Part shown: positions 42,801 to 47,202 of the stretch, one piece after another
Layout of the letters: each line of letters opens with the position of its first letter
How positions within the stretch are numbered: the stretch's first letter is position 1
Notes under the pieces: model-generated
Databases searched by the model: none
The model's input: the letters and a program-made list of their open reading frames with translations, nothing else
What the model was told of the DNA's origin: nothing
Position numbers and translations under genes: made by a program
Assembly: GCA_033239005.1 (NCBI GenBank)
Contig: BSQZ01000002.1
Coordinates: 170,001 to 234,000, forward strand
Direction of reading: 5' to 3'
Origin: Lamellibrachia satsuma
Lineage: Eukaryota; Annelida; Polychaeta; Sabellida; Siboglinidae
Length of the DNA: 64,000 bases

Positions 42801-44056
42801 ATGTTCCAATTTGTATAGTGTGCATGTGAGTGGTCTAAGTATTATTTTATTTAATACATGAGTGCATACTTTTATTGAAATCAATGAAAGAATTTTTTTT
42901 TGATCATTAGATCGAGTAACTCGCTGAGTGATATGCTTCTTTAAACAAATGAGACAGTTTGACCACCAAATAAATAAATGATTCCCAGAGGGTGTTAGAC
43001 AAAAATTTTGTCGTCTTTTCACCAAATTTTTATCGCATCCAATCAAAAATAATTTCATAGTTTGTCCAAAAATTTTACCCAGACTAAATAACAAATGTGT
43101 TCAAATGAGGGGGTTTTAAGTGTTTAAAGTTGCGATTCATGCAAATATTTGATTATTAATCTCACATTTCAGCTGCTGAAACATATCACTGGCATCATGT
43201 TGGAAGCACGCTCTCACCAGCGGGGCGGTGGCTCCACCTCTGGGGATATATCACAACTTCTGTTGATCGTGTCGGACGGTCGAGGACTGTTTCTGGAGGG
43301 CATGGAAGCTGTGAAGTCGTCTGTCCGTCAGGCAATGGAGGCCAACGTCTTCGTTGTGTTCGTTGTCATTGACAACCCAGACAACAAGGTTTGTGGCAGC
43401 CACTTTGTGTTTCGTCCTTGGCAACAACGTCCAATATAGCAATGTTGAAATATCCTGGATCGTTTTTTCCAAAGAATCTTGCGGGTCTATATGTAATAAT
43501 AATACAGGGTGTGGGCAGCATTGGGCTGGTTCAATTTAAGATCTTTTTAAGATCAATACAAAATACAAGTCCGTTTCCATGATAAATCGAATGCAAAATA
43601 ACACAGAAATTTTTTTCTAACACTCTGGGAGTCATTTATTTATTTGGTGGTCAAACTGTCCCATTTAAAGAAGCATATCACTCAGTGATACGCAGCCCAT
43701 TCCATCATAGTCTTGTTTAGTGAAACCAAATACCTTTTAAGATAGTTTGTAGGCCTTAAAAATGCAAGATCCAAATTCTGACTATACACGCATGCACGCA
43801 CGCACGCACACCGTATATAAACAGTCTGATGAACTGACTTGTTTCCTAACACATCATATTGCTGTTGCAGGACTCGATCCTTGACATCCGCGTTCCCGTC
43901 TTCAAGGGACCCGGGGAGCTTCCTGAGATCAAGTCATACATGGACATCTTCCCTTTTCCGTTCTACGTGATCCTGCGGGATACAGGCTCACTGCCGCACA
44001 CGCTCAGTGACGCACTGCGACAGTGGTTTGAGCTTGTGACGGCAACTGACAAGTGA
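5399..44056 (+). CDS. MDN1: Midasin (MDN1/Rea1), C-terminal part, 43 exons in window
   Basis: Midasin is a nuclear/nucleolar dynein-like AAA+ ATPase that strips assembly factors (Ytm1/WDR12 and Rsa4/NLE1) from pre-60S ribosomes; its MIDAS domain grips their UBL domains. The window holds the end of the gene: 43 exons with matching phases summing to 6363 bp (2120 residues plus stop). Recognisable landmarks are [17 protein letters not shown] (exon 3), [12 protein letters not shown] (exon 6), [13 protein letters not shown] (exon 24), [20 protein letters not shown] (exon 25), a long Asp/Glu-rich stretch (exons 25-36), [20 protein letters not shown] and the MIDAS DxSxS motif DDSSS (exon 39), VSDGRG (exon 42), and a C-terminus at [13 protein letters not shown]. 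The six AAA+ modules and most of the linker lie to the left. All introns are GT-AG except that after exon 38 (GC-AG). The identity is secure; individual junctions are read by eye. Confidence 0.96.
5990..6192 (+). CDS. MDN1: MDN1 exon 2 of window
   Basis: Starts [15 protein letters not shown] and ends [10 protein letters not shown]. The acceptor is ttttgtag. The donor aa/gtacgg gives phase 2, completed by the first base of exon 3. 203 bp. Confidence 0.8.
6703..7043 (+). mobile_element. tRNA-derived SINE, near full length
   Basis: The head has a Pol III A box (tagcgtagtgg) and a B box (gagttcgaatcc) spaced as in a tRNA. The body ends aggactggatactgcgcaat then ataagaactt. Further copies of the family lie at 14577, 39306, 54793 (reverse) and 59461 (reverse). 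The tail abuts the acceptor of MDN1 exon 3. Confidence 0.9.
7060..7318 (+). CDS. MDN1: MDN1 exon 3 of window
   Basis: Encodes [16 protein letters not shown], then a charged helix ending in [20 protein letters not shown] and FPTFEQ, a strongly conserved midasin block. 259 bp. A SINE tail ends only about 15 bp upstream of its acceptor. Confidence 0.93.
7341..7735 (+). mobile_element. MITE-like repeat M1
   Basis: A member of a dispersed family of about 380 bp. The best copy (39735-40110) starts ctccctcctcagttgattta and ends aatttaattgaggagg, a short terminal inverted repeat. M1 shares the core aacttgtgaaagtgtgagta and atagagccag. Confidence 0.75.
7769..8066 (+). CDS. MDN1: MDN1 exon 4 of window
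   Basis: Starts [18 protein letters not shown] and contains [20 protein letters not shown]. The acceptor is ttttgcag and the donor ctat/gtaagt. 298 bp, ending in phase 1. Confidence 0.93.
8360..8377 (+). repeat. Target-site duplication, left copy
   Basis: cacagatttaaaaaaaaa matches 8787-8804 on the other side of the 409-bp element. Confidence 0.8.
8378..8786 (-). mobile_element. Hairpin-containing dispersed repeat (HR), copy A
   Basis: One of four copies, the others being 28238-28655 (minus), 51263-51679 (plus) and 52169-52550 (plus). It is flanked by an 18-bp target-site duplication. The element has a long internal imperfect hairpin (arms starting aaatgtgggctc), AATAAA, and a 3' end ttgattgcata. 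It shows no terminal inverted repeat and no tRNA head. It could be an unusual SINE or a solo LTR. Confidence 0.85.
8973..9067 (+). CDS. MDN1: MDN1 exon 5 of window
   Basis: Encodes [20 protein letters not shown] and ends EAVNL at donor ttg/gtgagc. 95 bp. The phase restores that of exon 4. Confidence 0.9.
9139..9250 (-). mobile_element. MITE-like repeat M2, fragment
   Basis: Reverse orientation: ccctcctcaagtaaattttg, then tggtatccactacaacatgc and tagctcgtttgta. Confidence 0.65.
9275..10250 (-). mobile_element. Degenerate RTE-like LINE fragment, minus strand
   Basis: From right to left on the minus strand: [35 protein letters not shown] (the RT active-site motif as FADD), then after a microsatellite SVSKEEAV, a segment reading [10 protein letters not shown] in another frame, and finally [15 protein letters not shown]. 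Multiple frameshifts and stops. A (TG)n(GGGT)n(GAGT)n tract interrupts it just after the RT core. Confidence 0.8.
9828..9957. repeat. Compound microsatellite (TG)n-(GGGT)n-(GAGT)n
   Basis: About 12 TG units, about 22 GGGT units and about 6 GAGT units. GGGTGGGTGGGTGGG is a very stable G-quadruplex sequence. Confidence 0.97.
10303..10443 (+). CDS. MDN1: MDN1 exon 6 of window
   Basis: Encodes [20 protein letters not shown] and ends [10 protein letters not shown], a signature midasin segment. 141 bp, phase 0. A degenerate LINE fills the intron before it. Confidence 0.95.
10957..11052 (+). CDS. MDN1: MDN1 exon 7 of window
   Basis: Encodes [20 protein letters not shown] and ends LEVLLQKAQ. The acceptor is gttgttgcag and the donor cag/gtcggc. 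96 bp, phase 0. Confidence 0.92.
11826..11920 (+). CDS. MDN1: MDN1 exon 8 of window
   Basis: Encodes [20 protein letters not shown] and [10 protein letters not shown]. 95 bp, ending in phase 2 at ctcag/gtcagt. The W-E-x-N-A start matches the family. Confidence 0.93.
12602..12725 (+). CDS. MDN1: MDN1 exon 9 of window
   Basis: Encodes [20 protein letters not shown], then [12 protein letters not shown]. The acceptor is tatttccag. 124 bp, completing the phase-2 codon of exon 8. Confidence 0.92.
12785..12960 (+). repeat. Degenerate TATCA-type tandem repeat
   Basis: Many imperfect copies of atcacagatat and tatcagataat in the intron after exon 9. No clear unit length. Confidence 0.5.
13167..13326 (+). 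CDS. MDN1: MDN1 exon 10 of window
   Basis: Encodes [20 protein letters not shown], then [20 protein letters not shown]. The ends are ttcttaag/gttaaa and cagg/gtgagt. 160 bp. The start is set by frame, because another AG sits 14 bp upstream out of frame. Confidence 0.92.
14034..14143 (+). CDS. MDN1: MDN1 exon 11 of window
   Basis: Encodes [20 protein letters not shown] and ends [10 protein letters not shown]. The acceptor is cattgtag. 110 bp, phase 1 to 0. Confidence 0.92.
14577..14818 (+). mobile_element. tRNA-derived SINE, copy 2
   Basis: A box tagtgtggtgg, B box ggggttcgaacc, tail ctaaggactgggcac and cataagaacttacctttt. It lacks about 70 bp of the body. It sits in the intron before exon 12. 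Confidence 0.88.
14851..15096 (+). CDS. MDN1: MDN1 exon 12 of window
   Basis: Encodes [20 protein letters not shown], then [15 protein letters not shown]. 246 bp, phase 0. Its acceptor lies about 30 bp after the 3' end of a SINE in the same orientation. Confidence 0.95.
15222..15600 (-). mobile_element. MITE-like repeat M3
   Basis: Reverse orientation with agtgtccattacaacaggct, agctcgtttgta, tctatatactatgatataag and tttgcaagttacc. It lies between MDN1 exons 12 and 13. Confidence 0.7.
15713..15854 (+). CDS. MDN1: MDN1 exon 13 of window
   Basis: Encodes [20 protein letters not shown] and ends AGLGEFTG. 142 bp, ending in phase 1 at acag/gtaggg. Confidence 0.88.
16489..16538 (+). CDS. MDN1: MDN1 exon 14 of window
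   Basis: A 50-bp exon encoding [17 protein letters not shown]. The acceptor is tatttcag and the donor cag/gtgcgt. Confidence 0.88.
17174..17270 (+). CDS. MDN1: MDN1 exon 15 of window
   Basis: Encodes [20 protein letters not shown], then [12 protein letters not shown]. 97 bp, ending atgg/gtgagt in phase 1. Confidence 0.92.
17340..17504 (-). mobile_element. MITE-like repeat M4, end portion flanking the 58-bp array
   Basis: Begins ccctcctcaattcgattg, the terminal inverted repeat in reverse orientation. It runs directly into the 58-bp array, whose unit is an internal part of the same element. Confidence 0.7.
17505..19135 (-). repeat. 58-bp minisatellite, about 28 copies, from a MITE interior
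   Basis: The + strand unit contains gttgcccaagtgttccggct, ctatatactgtaacataaag and ctgtttacagttttacaa. The reverse of M1 at 7500-7563 gives the same order (ggctctatatgctataacat, aaggctac, tttcacaagttaccc). It fills most of the intron between exons 15 and 16. Confidence 0.95.
19160..19385 (+). mobile_element. LINE 3' end with (CAA)n tail
   Basis: Translates to [20 protein letters not shown] and later [10 protein letters not shown], matching the C-terminal tail of endonuclease-RT LINEs. It ends in a caacaacaac tail. Purine-rich, with a GGGGA run. A relative lies at 30733-30925. Confidence 0.6.
19458..19569 (+). CDS. MDN1: MDN1 exon 16 of window
   Basis: Encodes [20 protein letters not shown], then [13 protein letters not shown]. 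112 bp. The longest open frame here is a different one, so the exon is fixed by phase and by the family motif GLSYRKGL. Confidence 0.92.
19575..20015 (-). mobile_element. LINE C-terminal fragment, minus strand
   Basis: On the minus strand it shows [13 protein letters not shown] and then, in another frame, [20 protein letters not shown], which resembles the zinc-knuckle-free tail of LINE ORF2. Several stops. It begins at the donor of MDN1 exon 16. Confidence 0.5.
20323..20428 (+). CDS. MDN1: MDN1 exon 17 of window
   Basis: Encodes [20 protein letters not shown], then [15 protein letters not shown]. 106 bp. The acceptor is ctcttgtag; the exon completes a split codon from exon 16. Confidence 0.9.
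20860..21045 (+). repeat. Degenerate repeat of about 45 bp, x4
   Basis: Recurrent gactaagacaacatccat and ctggtgactg blocks just before exon 18. Confidence 0.7.
21117..21232 (+). CDS. MDN1: MDN1 exon 18 of window
   Basis: Encodes [20 protein letters not shown] and ends DLATLR. 116 bp, phase 0 to 2. The NIDRCKGF segment matches the midasin linker. Confidence 0.93.
21683..21764 (+). CDS. MDN1: MDN1 exon 19 of window
   Basis: Encodes [20 protein letters not shown] and ends DIMAQWL. 82 bp. The donor is gctg/gtaagt. Confidence 0.88.
22034..22225 (+). CDS. MDN1: MDN1 exon 20 of window
   Basis: Encodes [20 protein letters not shown], then [12 protein letters not shown]. 192 bp, phase 0. Its donor region (tccag/gtgaga) is the first unit of a 57-bp tandem triplication running to 22385. 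Confidence 0.92.
22207..22385 (+). repeat. 57-bp tandem triplication seeded at the exon 20 donor
   Basis: The unit contains gtctgtgaccagagtccag, gtgggagaccattggaagg and gggcatttcag. The first unit spans the exon 20 end and its donor; the other two repeat the donor-like ccag/gtggga. Confidence 0.88.
22619..22695 (+). CDS. MDN1: MDN1 exon 21 of window
   Basis: Encodes [20 protein letters not shown], then QQLYSW. 77 bp, ending tcatg/gtcagt in phase 2. Confidence 0.9.
22961..23325 (+). CDS. MDN1: MDN1 exon 22 of window
   Basis: The longest MDN1 exon here (365 bp). It begins [18 protein letters not shown] and contains [20 protein letters not shown]. It ends in an acidic tail at ggaag/gtaaaa, phase 1. 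Confidence 0.93.
23625..24400 (+). repeat. 32-bp minisatellite, about 24 copies
   Basis: Unit ccctccagtagtgtcttttc plus cctgtcactgtt, with variants. Pyrimidine-rich on the MDN1 sense strand; each unit has an acceptor-like tgttccctccag. Confidence 0.95.
24530..24606 (+). CDS. MDN1: MDN1 exon 23 of window
   Basis: Encodes [20 protein letters not shown] and ALRLNK. 77 bp. The acceptor is tgcccacag, downstream of a 32-bp minisatellite whose units contain acceptor-like tracts. Confidence 0.9.
24733..24960 (+). CDS. MDN1: MDN1 exon 24 of window
   Basis: Begins [15 protein letters not shown] and contains [20 protein letters not shown], a hallmark midasin block just before the acidic region. 228 bp, phase 0. 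Confidence 0.95.
25195..25725 (+). mobile_element. LINE 3' fragment (CR1/L2-like)
   Basis: Encodes [20 protein letters not shown], then [16 protein letters not shown] and a stop, the usual C-terminus of CR1/L2/Rex1 LINEs. A 3' UTR of about 370 bp ends gtgctgtgaactg and ccatataaaataaatattat. Confidence 0.8.
25787..26238 (+). repeat. 24-bp minisatellite, about 19 copies, with E-boxes
   Basis: Unit cacgtgtccacgcatgcatt plus cata. Each unit has CACGTG and the palindrome gcatgc. Because 24 is a multiple of three, long spurious frames run through it on both strands. Confidence 0.96.
26444..26581 (+). CDS. MDN1: MDN1 exon 25 of window, start of the acidic region
   Basis: Encodes [20 protein letters not shown], then [20 protein letters not shown]. 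138 bp. This conserved motif opens the Asp/Glu-rich domain that tethers MIDAS to the AAA+ ring. Confidence 0.97.
26826..26882 (+). repeat. 19-bp tandem repeat x3
   Basis: gggaaacatccaggaaaaa and variants. Confidence 0.85.
27192..27327 (+). CDS. MDN1: MDN1 exon 26 of window
   Basis: Encodes [20 protein letters not shown] and [20 protein letters not shown]. 136 bp. The [15 protein letters not shown] block is strongly conserved. Confidence 0.95.
27887..28026 (+). CDS. MDN1: MDN1 exon 27 of window
   Basis: Encodes [20 protein letters not shown], then [13 protein letters not shown]. 140 bp. The acceptor cggaag is a weak, pyrimidine-poor site, but phase and homology require it. Confidence 0.93.
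28060..28205 (-). mobile_element. Possible Penelope-like or other retroelement fragment
   Basis: The minus strand reads [20 protein letters not shown] from a ctgatgaaggcagctgaaac context, often seen near the ends of Penelope-like elements. Weak. Confidence 0.25.
28238..28655 (-). mobile_element. Hairpin-containing dispersed repeat (HR), copy B
   Basis: Nearly identical to copies C and D. Its 5' end extends to gggttggtgggggtggtcac, longer than copy A. It sits in the intron after exon 27. Confidence 0.9.
28922..29110 (+). CDS. MDN1: MDN1 exon 28 of window
   Basis: Acidic and lysine-rich: [20 protein letters not shown], then [14 protein letters not shown]. 189 bp. The acceptor ttgaaag is weak. 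Confidence 0.9.
29298..29495 (+). repeat. 41-bp tandem repeat x5 seeded at the exon 29 acceptor
   Basis: Unit gatgagtatgatgagaatga plus gtgcgagatgatgatttgta and g. The fifth unit is the start of exon 29. Preceding units end in ttgtag, ttgtac, ttgtag and ttgtag. Confidence 0.93.
29460..29607 (+). CDS. MDN1: MDN1 exon 29 of window
   Basis: Encodes [20 protein letters not shown], then [15 protein letters not shown]. 148 bp, ending in phase 1. The acceptor gatttgtag is the last of several tandem copies; only this one keeps an open frame. Confidence 0.9.
30388..30515 (+). CDS. MDN1: MDN1 exon 30 of window
   Basis: Encodes [20 protein letters not shown] and ends EKEMETEQ. 128 bp. ENPLEI is a conserved midasin anchor inside the acidic region. 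Confidence 0.93.
30733..30925 (+). mobile_element. LINE 3' fragment, same family as 19160
   Basis: Shows [16 protein letters not shown] then VVGEGCL, and ends near aaaggcaacaacaagg. Stops interrupt it. It lies in the intron before exon 31. Confidence 0.55.
30982..31122 (+). CDS. MDN1: MDN1 exon 31 of window
   Basis: Low-complexity acidic exon: [20 protein letters not shown] and ends EQPGLEPQ. 141 bp, phase 0, acceptor gggtttcag. Confidence 0.88.
31235..31305. repeat. (TA)n-rich tract 1
   Basis: Interrupted (TA)n in the intron after exon 31. Confidence 0.9.
31325..31560 (+). mobile_element. LINE 3' fragment
   Basis: Shows [17 protein letters not shown], the FKxxLKTHLF C-terminal motif of CR1/L2-type ORF2, then a 3' UTR with cacacgacacataataaatg. 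Lies between two (TA)n tracts. Confidence 0.65.
31560..31655. repeat. (TA)n-rich tract 2
   Basis: Interrupted (TA)n. Confidence 0.9.
31878..32042 (+). CDS. MDN1: MDN1 exon 32 of window
   Basis: Encodes [20 protein letters not shown] and ends GAKNEEQE. 165 bp, phase 0, acceptor ttttgtag. Confidence 0.88.
32539..32649 (+). CDS. MDN1: MDN1 exon 33 of window
   Basis: Encodes [20 protein letters not shown], then [17 protein letters not shown]. 111 bp, phase 0. It marks the change from acidic to Ser/Gln/Arg-rich sequence. Confidence 0.88.
33258..33383 (+). CDS. MDN1: MDN1 exon 34 of window
   Basis: Encodes [20 protein letters not shown], then [10 protein letters not shown]. 126 bp. The pattern RPGQ...ERS/RSLG...V..RLKTVD is typical of midasin. 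Confidence 0.95.
33465..33750 (+). mobile_element. MITE-like repeat M5
   Basis: Contains ggtaacttgtgaaaatgtga, atagtatatagagcaagacc, agctagcttgttgtagtgga and tactagata. The 3' end is diverged (cttgaggaagggccatt). Between exons 34 and 35. Confidence 0.75.
33797..33988 (+). CDS. MDN1: MDN1 exon 35 of window
   Basis: Encodes [20 protein letters not shown], then [12 protein letters not shown] and an acidic tail. 192 bp. [15 protein letters not shown] is a conserved motif. Confidence 0.93.
34615..34821 (+). CDS. MDN1: MDN1 exon 36 of window
   Basis: Encodes [20 protein letters not shown] and ends [13 protein letters not shown]. 207 bp, phase 0. Its last 30 bp plus donor are the first unit of a 39-bp tandem array (to about 35290), so the true donor is not certain; the first gives the family-like length. 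Confidence 0.85.
34792..35290 (+). repeat. 39-bp tandem array x13 seeded at the exon 36 donor
   Basis: Unit cacatggccatggatcacta plus caatctccaggttagtttc. The first unit is the exon 36 end plus its donor. Eleven units carry CAG/GTTAGT or CAG/GTTGGT; two carry CAGATT. One unit has a 1-bp insertion (near 35005) and one a 3-bp deletion. Confidence 0.95.
35522..35620 (+). CDS. MDN1: MDN1 exon 37 of window
   Basis: Encodes [20 protein letters not shown], then [13 protein letters not shown]. 99 bp, phase 0. LRxELExQLxMW is conserved just ahead of the MIDAS region. Confidence 0.94.
35621..36089 (+). other. Intron stretch before the LINE
   Basis: Follows exon 37. Contains cgaccctacctagaaaaacg, loosely echoed by accctacctaacttttttgg at about 38860, so an older element may enclose the LINE. 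No gene seen. Confidence 0.3.
36090..37860 (+). pseudogene. Degenerate non-LTR retrotransposon reverse transcriptase (CR1/Jockey-like)
   Basis: An ORF2 remnant lacking an endonuclease. It reads [35 protein letters not shown] and [13 protein letters not shown], shifts frame to [19 protein letters not shown], shifts again to [13 protein letters not shown] and [10 protein letters not shown], and has a third shift at the catalytic YxDD-type motif before TKLF. It ends TVNEWNKLS ... [11 protein letters not shown]. Frameshifts lie near 36625, 36753 and 36942. It is a dead 5'-truncated copy in the intron between exons 37 and 38. Its 3' UTR motif recurs at 59090-59145. Confidence 0.92.
37861..39132 (+). 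other. Intron stretch after the LINE
   Basis: AT-rich, with threefold aattaa...gcatgc variants at 38440-38550 (about 60-bp imperfect repeat: ttaaaggcatgc). No gene recognised. Confidence 0.4.
39133..39248 (+). CDS. MDN1: MDN1 exon 38 of window (GC donor)
   Basis: Encodes [20 protein letters not shown], then [19 protein letters not shown]. 116 bp. The frame requires a donor ctcaa/gcaagt, a GC-AG intron; no in-frame GT donor gives the KLKGDY junction. Confidence 0.92.
39306..39550 (+). mobile_element. tRNA-derived SINE, copy 3, diverged and 3' shortened
   Basis: A-box-like tggcgttttgg and B box caggttcgaatcc, with the body to caagtataaagct. It starts about 57 bp after the GC donor of exon 38. 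Confidence 0.8.
39735..40110 (+). mobile_element. MITE-like repeat M6, best complete copy
   Basis: Starts ctccctcctcagttgattta and ends aatttaattgaggagg, imperfect terminal inverted repeats. No coding capacity. It ends about 30 bp before exon 39. Confidence 0.82.
40140..40314 (+). CDS. MDN1: MDN1 exon 39 of window, start of MIDAS domain
   Basis: Encodes [34 protein letters not shown] and [19 protein letters not shown] is the DxSxS metal-binding motif of the MIDAS/VWA domain that binds the UBL domains of Ytm1 and Rsa4. 175 bp. Confidence 0.98.
40800..41195 (-). mobile_element. Possible retroelement 3' UTR fragment
   Basis: aattataaagcacc-like motif and gtagataggttttcagtagg, ctcttaaatttagacagtga resemble inverted LINE 3' UTR sequence common in invertebrates. 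Weak. Confidence 0.3.
41264..41337 (+). CDS. MDN1: MDN1 exon 40 of window
   Basis: Encodes [20 protein letters not shown], then VAIC. 74 bp, ending in phase 2. This is the first helix and second strand of the VWA fold. Confidence 0.96.
41480..41724 (+). mobile_element. MITE-like repeat M7, left part
   Basis: ccctcaattgatgggctcca, tcacaaatcaggttcattga, then taacttacaaaagtgtgaat. It runs into the 26-bp array. Confidence 0.72.
41725..42385 (+). repeat. 26-bp minisatellite, about 25 copies, from a MITE interior
   Basis: Unit agctagcatgtcgtagtgga plus tactag. The same string occurs once in other MITE copies (for example near 33650 and 40035). Between exons 40 and 41. Confidence 0.93.
42563..42677 (+). 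CDS. MDN1: MDN1 exon 41 of window
   Basis: Encodes [20 protein letters not shown], then [10 protein letters not shown]. 115 bp. The acceptor is ttgttcaag. Confidence 0.96.
42765..43110 (+). mobile_element. MITE-like repeat M8
   Basis: ttcttaattgatttattcca, tcatgaatcaggtttgctga, and the later part catccaatcaaaaataattt. A 75-bp foreign block (about 42922-43000) interrupts it. Confidence 0.7.
42922..43012 (+). repeat. Inverted repeat arm 1 around exon 42
   Basis: Contains gctgagtgatatgcttcttt, agtttgaccaccaaataaat and gggtgttagacaaaaatttt, the reverse complement of 43605-43687. Confidence 0.88.
43173..43388 (+). CDS. MDN1: MDN1 exon 42 of window
   Basis: Encodes [20 protein letters not shown], then [15 protein letters not shown] and [14 protein letters not shown]. 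216 bp. The Asp of VSDGRG is the later MIDAS metal-site residue. A roughly 85-bp inverted repeat brackets this exon. Confidence 0.97.
43605..43687 (-). repeat. Inverted repeat arm 2 around exon 42
   Basis: Contains tttttctaacactctgggag, tttatttggtggtcaaactg and aagcatatcactcagtg, pairing with 42922-43012 at about 590 bp spacing. Confidence 0.88.
43871..44056 (+). CDS. MDN1: MDN1 terminal exon 43
   Basis: Encodes [20 protein letters not shown], then [16 protein letters not shown] and [15 protein letters not shown]. The TGA stop is at 44054-44056. 186 bp. The C-terminus matches the family end almost residue for residue. Confidence 0.98.
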   Translation, partial: DSILDIRVPVFKGPGELPEIKSYMDIFPFPFYVILRDTGSLPHTLSDALRQWFELVTATDK

Positions 44057-45150
44057 TGATGAAGACACGAACGATGACACTGTGACATGGATGACGATGA
44101 TGCAGCGACACAGATGACAATGGTGCAGTGACACAGATAACGATGACGGAGGCATCCAGAGACAGCCTAGTCAAATGTGGCTGTACAGTTATGGGGTATA
44201 CAAAACATGTTGTTATTTCAAATTGTACTTTTGGAGGCTGTTATGAAGCTACTTTTACAAGTTTTACTCCAGCCCGACAAATACATTCAATGTGCTGATA
44301 GATGCTCCACGTTTTTGGTAGAAATCTATATTTTTTACTAAAAATTCGATATAAACCTATCGAGTGTCGCCATCTATGTGGCTACAAAATATACTTATGT
44401 CAAATGAAATCCACTATGTTTTGCCAGAAATGTGCCTTCCATCACAGTATTTGTGCTTCGACCGAAGTTTGTCATTCGATTTTATGTGAAAACGTACATT
44501 ATCACGATTATTAGAAAAATTCATGTAAAAACGTGATATGGCCATATACCTCTCAAAATTTGTAGGAGGATGTAGGCAGATCTGAGTGTATGTGATCCTT
44601 CTGTATATCCTACACAACGACAAATATCGCAAACTGTTTGTCCATATTTTGACCAATTGCTGCTGTTACTGCTACGTGAATATACTTTGAATGGTGTGGG
44701 GAAATGTTCATGGAAATGCATAATAATAATGACAAAATTATTGCTCTTTGCTGCCGATGTGTCCTTGTACGTTACAGTTACTGCAGCATGAACAATGCAT
44801 TAATTATATCTGTCTTGTTCCTTTACAAACTGTTCTTTTTTCCATGGAGAGGTCAATAGAAATATACCCCATCATGGAATGAACAGAGCACATTATTGAT
44901 GTTTTTACCCCGGACTTAGAGGGCGTTTGAAATGTTGCCCCACGCACCTGGAGGATGCGTGAAATTGTCAACTAGGCACTTAACCTGCTGTTTTATATGC
45001 AGCACATGAATTGTGTGTTTAGAAATGTCAAATTGTGTATGGTATGATTAAGATGCAGATTGTACATTGATTGTGTAATAGGCAATGCAGTGTTATACAT
45101 TGCACAAGGATCATGTGTATTGAATTAAAGGCTATAATTTGAAGGATACA
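44057..45150 (+). other. MDN1: MDN1 3' untranslated region (probable)
   Basis: No gene is seen after the stop. The first 100 bp is a degenerate GATGACxxxGACAC repeat. The best poly(A) signal is ATTAAA at 45124-45129, implying a 3' UTR of about 1.1 kb; AATAAA near 45931 is a later alternative. The end is an inference. Confidence 0.4.
45124..45129 (+). promoter_or_regulatory. Poly(A) signal candidate for MDN1
   Basis: ATTAAA in the context gaattaaagg, about 1.07 kb after the MDN1 stop and just before a MITE-like repeat. It is the first reasonable signal I see on the + strand. Confidence 0.35.
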
Positions 45151-45184
45151 TTTGATTGGTAAGTCGTGTTTGTTGGCAAGAACA

Positions 45185-45480
45185 CAGTTGAAACTCCTCC
45201 ATTAGATTTAACCCATCACAAATCAGGTTTGTTGATGTTCAAATTTGTAAGAGTGTTTAATAGTTTAGTTTAAGTAATATTCCCTTTTAGTTTAATATGA
45301 GTGCATACCTTCGAAAGAGTCGACTTTGATTGGTTCATATGCAAGGGTGAATAGCCTAATCACCACTAATCGGTTCACATGCAAGGGTGAATAGCCTAAT
45401 CACCACTGATCGGTTCACATGCAAGGGTGAATAGCCTAATCACCACTGCAAATTTGAAAATCTATTAACCTGATTCATGA
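45185..45480 (+). mobile_element. MITE-like repeat M9 with internal 45-bp repeat x3
   Basis: gaaactcctccattagattt, cccatcacaaatcaggtttg; then three copies of ggttcacatgcaagggtgaa plus tagcctaatcaccactgatc at 45335-45445. Confidence 0.78.
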
Positions 45481-47196
45481 TGGGCTTAGTGATCTGCAGA
45501 GGTAGCTTTGATAGAAATGGAAAAGTGAGTGCCTAACTTAGGCAATAGTAATCTCGTAGCATATAGAGCAGTCATGTAAACACACCTTGCCATGTTTCAC
45601 TTGCAACAAAAATATACATTTATTAACAACCAGATGTACATTACAAACAACTACCACTTTGGTCGACCTAACATCTCATCACAAATACAACGTTAAAATC
45701 AAGAGATGGTTAATTAAACCTCTACTTCACTTTATCTCAGGCAGGACTATACAGCGAAGACCTTTTGAGAAGCCTTGTAGGTCATGAGAATGCAGAGATG
45801 GGCAGCCTGCTTACCATGCAAATATTGAACCTCATGGCATCTTTCAGGAAGATGACCACGCGTCATTATAATTCACAAAATCGACTTCCCAATAGAACTG
45901 ATTAAACAACAACAGTGTGTAGAAGTATTCAATAAAACAAAATATTGTAACAATATAATTATACCCTTAAATTAATAATCCAATATACGTTATTATTACT
46001 CGGATATTGTAAATAAAAATCATGTAAATCTTATACCTTGTAATAACAACACTTTATGTAAAACCTTGGTGCAGCTGTTAAATTTGGCTTTAATTCATTT
46101 ACAACTTATATATTCATTACTACTTACTAAAAGATACTTTCTTTTGTATACATGGACCATCCTATAATTGTACGTTAGTTCCCCATGCATACACAAATAT
46201 TACTACATTCAGATACACAGCCTACACACCTGTATCCTCTAACAACAACCTTCTTGGAGAACGCCAGGAAAGCTTATTGCATTCTTATCTAATTCTGCTA
46301 TCTAACCCGGTTAATTCTATCACATGGTCTGAAATCTCTAAGCTGCTAGTCTTCTGTTTGTATGTCAGTCTATGACTAGCCGCTTGTATTAATAAGATGT
46401 CGGTTAAAACAAAATAATTTACACATCCTGAGGCTAATGTTTGCCTTACCTTATCTACACAGAGTAATTAGTTACATAGAATAGTTACAATTATTAACAA
46501 CATATATTTTCTTTGACCAAGGCTAGAATGAATGTTAGACAAATACCTTTCAACATCTTGAACTTATACGAGCGCAGTAAATTTCACGACAGTTAGAACT
46601 TAGTGATTTTAATTCACCTAGACATTTTTTTATGTGAATTTCCAGTAAGTTCGGTCGTACAACATGTAGTCTCAGATTGTTCCCTTGAGAAATAATAAAA
46701 CTGCAAAAATGCATGCTGCATTTACTAAACTCAATCCACTGCTTAGAAACAGTGCTACTTTAAACCCAAATCAAACTGACATATGCTCATGAAATGAGAC
46801 CTTTCTGGTGCGTTGTTCTTTGTCGGCAGTGATCGTGGTTAAAAATTACGTTTCATTGGCCCACATTATGTGGGTGAGCAAATTGTTTACCTTTGTCAGA
46901 TTATACAATACCCTAATACTGCACATCTCAACAAATGACAGCCTCCTTTACAACAAATGCTATGTATGTTTCATAAACATCATAGTTTGACCAAATGATT
47001 AGTATTTAAGCTTAGGTTTCATCTTTTCCACACAATCTTGTTTACTTCAGAAAACCCTGAAGAAAAAGGCAGCCCAAATAAGTGACAGTCAAATTATCTA
47101 ACCTGTAACTGTGGAATGTGGAATTTATATCGAGAAACATTCAACGTAATCAACCATTAACTTGCTATATAAATTACTATGAATTGCCAGACATTT

Positions 47197-47202
47197 TTTA
47201 TT
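47197..47202 (-). promoter_or_regulatory. Poly(A) signal candidate for VPS13
   Basis: AATAAA on the minus strand begins only 6 nt after the TAG stop. If used, the 3' UTR would be extremely short. A longer UTR into the intergenic region is possible. Confidence 0.35.
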
